From NCBI GenBank assembly GCA_037833965.1, contig AP031354.1, forward strand, positions 12,874,001-12,938,000: a DNA stretch of 64,000 bases, read 5' to 3'. Within the stretch, counting starts at the first letter, position 1. Each line of letters begins with the position of its first letter. The DNA is from Marchantia polymorpha subsp. ruderalis. Its lineage: Eukaryota > Streptophyta > Marchantiopsida > Marchantiales > Marchantiaceae. Of the stretch, positions 60,695 to 64,000 are shown in pieces. Position numbers and translations under genes: made by a program. The notes below the pieces were generated by a model, which worked only from the letters and a program-made list of their open reading frames with translations, did no database searches and was not told the DNA's origin.

Positions 60695-63345
60695 ATGTCA
60701 ATGCCAGTTCTCAGATATGGCACTCGCTCGCTCGAAGTTGAAGTCCAATCCCGACCGCTGCCGGTGACAGGGCGAAGCTGCTTCGATTCCAGGAGGCGGA
60801 GGGTGCAGATTTCTGGGACAAGAGTGGTGAGCGGTAGAATTTCTGCTTCATCTGAGCTCGCCTGGACTGGGACGGGCCCCGTGGAAGGTGAGGTTCTTGG
60901 TCTCTCACATTCTGGATCGATGGCGTTCTGTCTCTCGAGTCCTCTGTTCTGTTAAGCGAGAGTTCTGTCTAGAGGAAGAGAGCGCAAGAAGATGCAACGA
61001 CGCTTGCGGTTTGATCTTCGATGTGGCCGTGGAAGCTTGACGATATTTCGAAGGTGATGAATTTCACCGCATAACGATGAGGACCAGGCTGCCGCGACTT
61101 TTTCTTGAAAGGAAACTTCACATGTAATAATGACTCTATCCCACTGGAGCTTTGACTCCACCGAGGCAGCTCTGCAATGCGCTGCAAAATTAGCTGCATT
61201 TTGAAGTCGATGTAATGTTACATTCGTCCGTATGACTCGTGGCAGTGGTTGCCCCTTCCGAGAATATCGACGCCATAGTCGATTAAAGAAGGTGGCTGAC
61301 GCATAATTTCTCGCTTAACATTCTGGAAACCTGTCTTGCTTTTAAGCTCCGTATTGTCCGAGGATTGAGCAGCCGTCGATGTGTCCACCGGTCAAGGTCG
61401 CATCTCGGCTGAATTGCAGCTCAAGTGATTAATCGAGCCATGAGGTCTTTCTTTCGAAGTGCTGAATTCAAACGGGTCGGTTAAGCATTTCAGAAAGGGC
61501 AGTTCAGCAGACTCTAATCGGAGAATACTGTCTCCAGTCCCATTATGATGTGAACCTACATTGCGTCTCAGTTTGAAAGTCAATTTCGATTTCTCACATG
61601 ACGTGTGCTCTGTGACAGCAAGAAATGCAGAGGGCGCAACTGAGAGCAGGAGCAAGGACGGCGGACCGTTCTCCATGACGGGTTATCTGGATGATCGACT
61701 GATGGACGCAGTAAACACCGCAGGTGGCCCTGTTCGCCAGGTATTTGTCCACTTTGTGTTAGAAATTCGGGGATGCTGAAGTTGATCCAGCGTCAGTTCT
61801 GATTTGAGCTGACGCGTTGTAGGCTGAAATTACTTAACTTGGAACAGATTGTTCTCATGACAGACGGAACCGACACCAGACCGTACCGCTTGAATTGGCC
61901 ATCTCCATGTGTGATTTTCGACCTCTCCCCCGTACACATGCACGATACGACTCTCAGAAAGATGGCAGGTACTGTATGCACAGAAACCTGTTGTTGTTCT
62001 TGTTGATGTCGTCCTTTGATTTGGACAGTTGTCGTACTTGTCTATTCTGTAGCTTCATGTCAGAATGAAATGAACGGTGTTCATATGTTCAATTGTGAAT
62101 GGCAATGTTCTCATCTCACATCTAGAGCTGTCCATCGTGAGACTTACCACGTACTCGTCTCATGGTTGGCGAAGCGTCCGGAATCACTGTGCCGAGATCG
62201 TGTTTACTACAACACGTCCCGACGGACTTTTCATCAGATGACAACGACGATGAAGATTGGGGTCAAAAGTTGTCAAGGATGGGCTACAGCGGAGAAAAGC
62301 CCAGTGTCTGGGTGCTAGAGGTAACCTTCATATATTAGGGCTACCATCTAATTGATTCAACTTTCGTTAAAACATAATTATTATCGATTCGAATGCAAAA
62401 AACGGTTGTATTTCACTCTACTCTAGACGAACTGCAAATATTTTGAGACCCGTCTGCTTCAACCTGAGGGTTCAGGCCAAGTCCTATCGCGCAGGTCCGA
62501 TGAAAATCTGACATAAGTTTGTAGGTGCGATAGCTAAAATGCTGTAAAACGATTGCTCTTTTGTGGGCTAAAACTGCCACAGAGTACAGAGTAAAATAAA
62601 TTGGATATGGCATGTATGTTGTGCTAGATGCGGAATGCCTTTTTCGAGGGCTGTTTGAAGAAGATTCTACCAGTTGCAAGCAGCTTCTTGATGAAAGATT
62701 CACTGTTCATGGGTGTGGTCCCAGCTACTATTTGCACTGAGGTGAGATCTGTCATTCCTCTCACGATTTTTACTTCATGTACGTATGACTTCGATAAAGA
62801 TGCACTTATTTCCCACATTGTGAACAAAACATTCAGTTAGGTTTGTGATATTTATCCTTGTTCGTGATCTGGGATTCAATTACTTCCTGAGCCTGTAGGC
62901 TCCGTAACATGAAAGAAAGAATGGTACAAAATTCAAGGATTTAATTTTGAACTATCATATGCACCTGTGTGTGCAGGTAGAAACGAGAGCATGCTTGAAG
63001 AGACTATTTGCTTCCAATGGTTTTCTAGCTGAATTCGAGGTACACAGGATGGTTGAATCACAATGGACCGTTGAAGGCTCGGGCAAAGAAACTTCGAACT
63101 TGTCTGAGCCTCTGCTTGTCTTCTTTTCCACTCGTCAGTTGCGCCTCTCAGATTCTCAGGTAGGCAACAAAGGAGTGTTGGGAATGTCTTTTTGCCTGTT
63201 TGGGATTTTCTTTGAATTCAGTGAGCTTAAATGTCAGTATTTATCTTATGACGGTGACGCTCTTGAGCAGGTTGAATTCGCTCGAATGCAAATAATGATG
63301 GCAGAAGAAGCTGGAGACGAAGATGGTTTTGAAGATGCCTGGTAG
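60695..63345 (+). CDS. LCM/PPM1-family SAM-dependent methyltransferase, 8 exons, 350 aa, probably plastid targeted
   Basis: Predicted methyltransferase of the leucine carboxyl methyltransferase superfamily (fold shared with PPM1/LCMT1); substrate unknown. Exons: 60695-60887, 61420-61479, 61580-61740, 61848-61968, 62175-62320, 62628-62741, 62977-63159, 63271-63345; all phases agree. The core signature is MTDGTDTRPYRLNWPSP (about 142-158), the SAM-binding GxDxRxYRL motif, followed by VPRSCLLQHVP, EKPSVWVLE, LPVASSFLMKDSLFMGVVPA, KRLFASNGF, LRLSDSQ and the acidic C-terminus. I recall this order in plant proteins such as At5g42760. The N-terminal ~60 residues are rich in Arg and Ser with few acids, like a chloroplast transit peptide. 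An in-frame upstream ATG at 60512 would add 61 residues. Exons 2 and 3 and the exon 5 acceptor (weak pyrimidine tract) are the least certain parts. Confidence 0.82.
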
Positions 63346-64000
63346 TGTATGCTTGTAATGATCGATATGGCTTGAATGGTCAAATTCTTTTCCGGTGGAG
63401 AGGTATGTGGGAGTTCCTACTATTTGTTACTTTTATTGAAGATGTGAAGGAGCTTTTTTCTCGTCCGTATGGAATGTTGTGCTCCGCACACCTTCAGGAA
63501 TGAACCGAATGTCCTCATCATTTACTTCGCTTTTTTCCTTGCAGGTTTGCGCTGCGATCTGAATATTATCGCAGTTAGCATCTGATCACCCCTAAACTAG
63601 GTGAAAATACGGTGCACCAAATTGTCCTAACGAACGAAACGCGGAGTCCTGCTGCACTTCATGGACTGGAGAGCAGGATCACACCTGGTTGCAGTGTTCG
63701 ACGCTCAAACTTCCAAAAGATATGAATCGCGAGTAGGGTAAATGTGGTTTTGATCCCATTTCTAGAGTGAATCTCTATTCTGCTTCGTACACGAGGTGCT
63801 CTAGTGACATGATGTAATTACCAATTTTGTTATTTTGCCTTGTTCTTAAAAGAGGTTAGTTAACTTTCTAATTTTCTTCTTTATAATAAACTTGTACATC
63901 TGTTGGGTAGTACTTTGTCGGACATGATTCGAACAGAAATGCGAAGTTTGTTGTTGATATATAGAGAAACATGATGATAATCACCGCAGTGATATGATAC
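63346..64000 (+). other. 3' UTR and flank of the LCM-family gene
   Basis: No further coding frame. A canonical AATAAA lies at 63885-63890, 540 bases after the stop codon, and is the best candidate poly(A) signal. A T-rich stretch ending in GCAG near 63545 could end a 3' UTR intron. Confidence 0.5.
63885..63890 (+). terminator. Candidate poly(A) signal AATAAA for the LCM-family gene
   Basis: AATAAA in the context TTTATAATAAACTTG, on the gene strand and within a plausible 3' UTR distance. Only the hexamer is observed. Confidence 0.45.

Overview
The window reads as nuclear DNA of a land plant, most likely a bryophyte of the liverwort type. The genes are intron-bearing and plant-like: a plant-type cytosolic valyl-tRNA synthetase with a telo-box beside its start, an F-box protein of the Arabidopsis At4g00755 type, a SIP1/ASIL-type trihelix factor, a plant cap guanine-N7 methyltransferase 2-like protein and a plant LCM-family methyltransferase. 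Mobile DNA is dominated by decayed Ty1/copia and small non-autonomous DNA transposons. The lineage call is inference from gene types, very GA-rich leaders and a strong split between GC-rich gene blocks and AT-rich transposon blocks; species cannot be settled here.

Layout: 1-1.8 kb, a GC-balanced stretch with unrecognised ORFs and a poly(A) signal on +. 1.8-3.1 kb, intergenic, with a perfect 32-bp hairpin. 3.1-9.9 kb, AT-rich, holding a fossil copia pol fragment split by a complete-ended Mutator-like MITE. 9.9-16.8 kb, valyl-tRNA synthetase on - in 20 exons (1065 aa). 16.8-22.8 kb, a GC-rich promoter zone, a GA-rich leader with a 1.66-kb leader intron, then the F-box gene in five coding exons (437 aa) on +. 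22.8-34.4 kb, gene-poor with simple repeats. 34.4-37.7 kb, a very GC/GA-rich leader with a uORF and a single-exon trihelix gene on +. 37.7-41 kb, no recognised gene. 41.4-48.9 kb, a rearranged, nested copia graveyard on - with LTR-like segments, a primer-binding site, a 35-bp minisatellite and an 8-bp-TSD DNA transposon copy. 49-52.7 kb, AT-rich, empty. 52.76-53.74 kb, a second and better kept copy of the same DNA transposon family. 54.8-56 kb, a single-exon cap methyltransferase-like gene on -. 60.5-63.9 kb, an eight-exon LCM-family methyltransferase on +, probably plastid targeted.

The genes form no operon or cluster. The only thematic links are translation and mRNA-cap functions (ValRS, cap methyltransferase) and two unrelated SAM-dependent methyltransferases within 9 kb, which is probably chance. 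The most unusual material is non-coding: two copies of an hAT-like non-autonomous family with exact 8-bp target duplications, a 607-bp MULE with exact 10-bp duplications and repeated motifs inside its TIRs, and a recurring series of perfect palindromes with very short spacers (2-8 nt), the largest having 32-bp arms. Exon borders were placed by hand from GT/AG sites, reading phase and remembered family alignments; all three multi-exon models close in frame.
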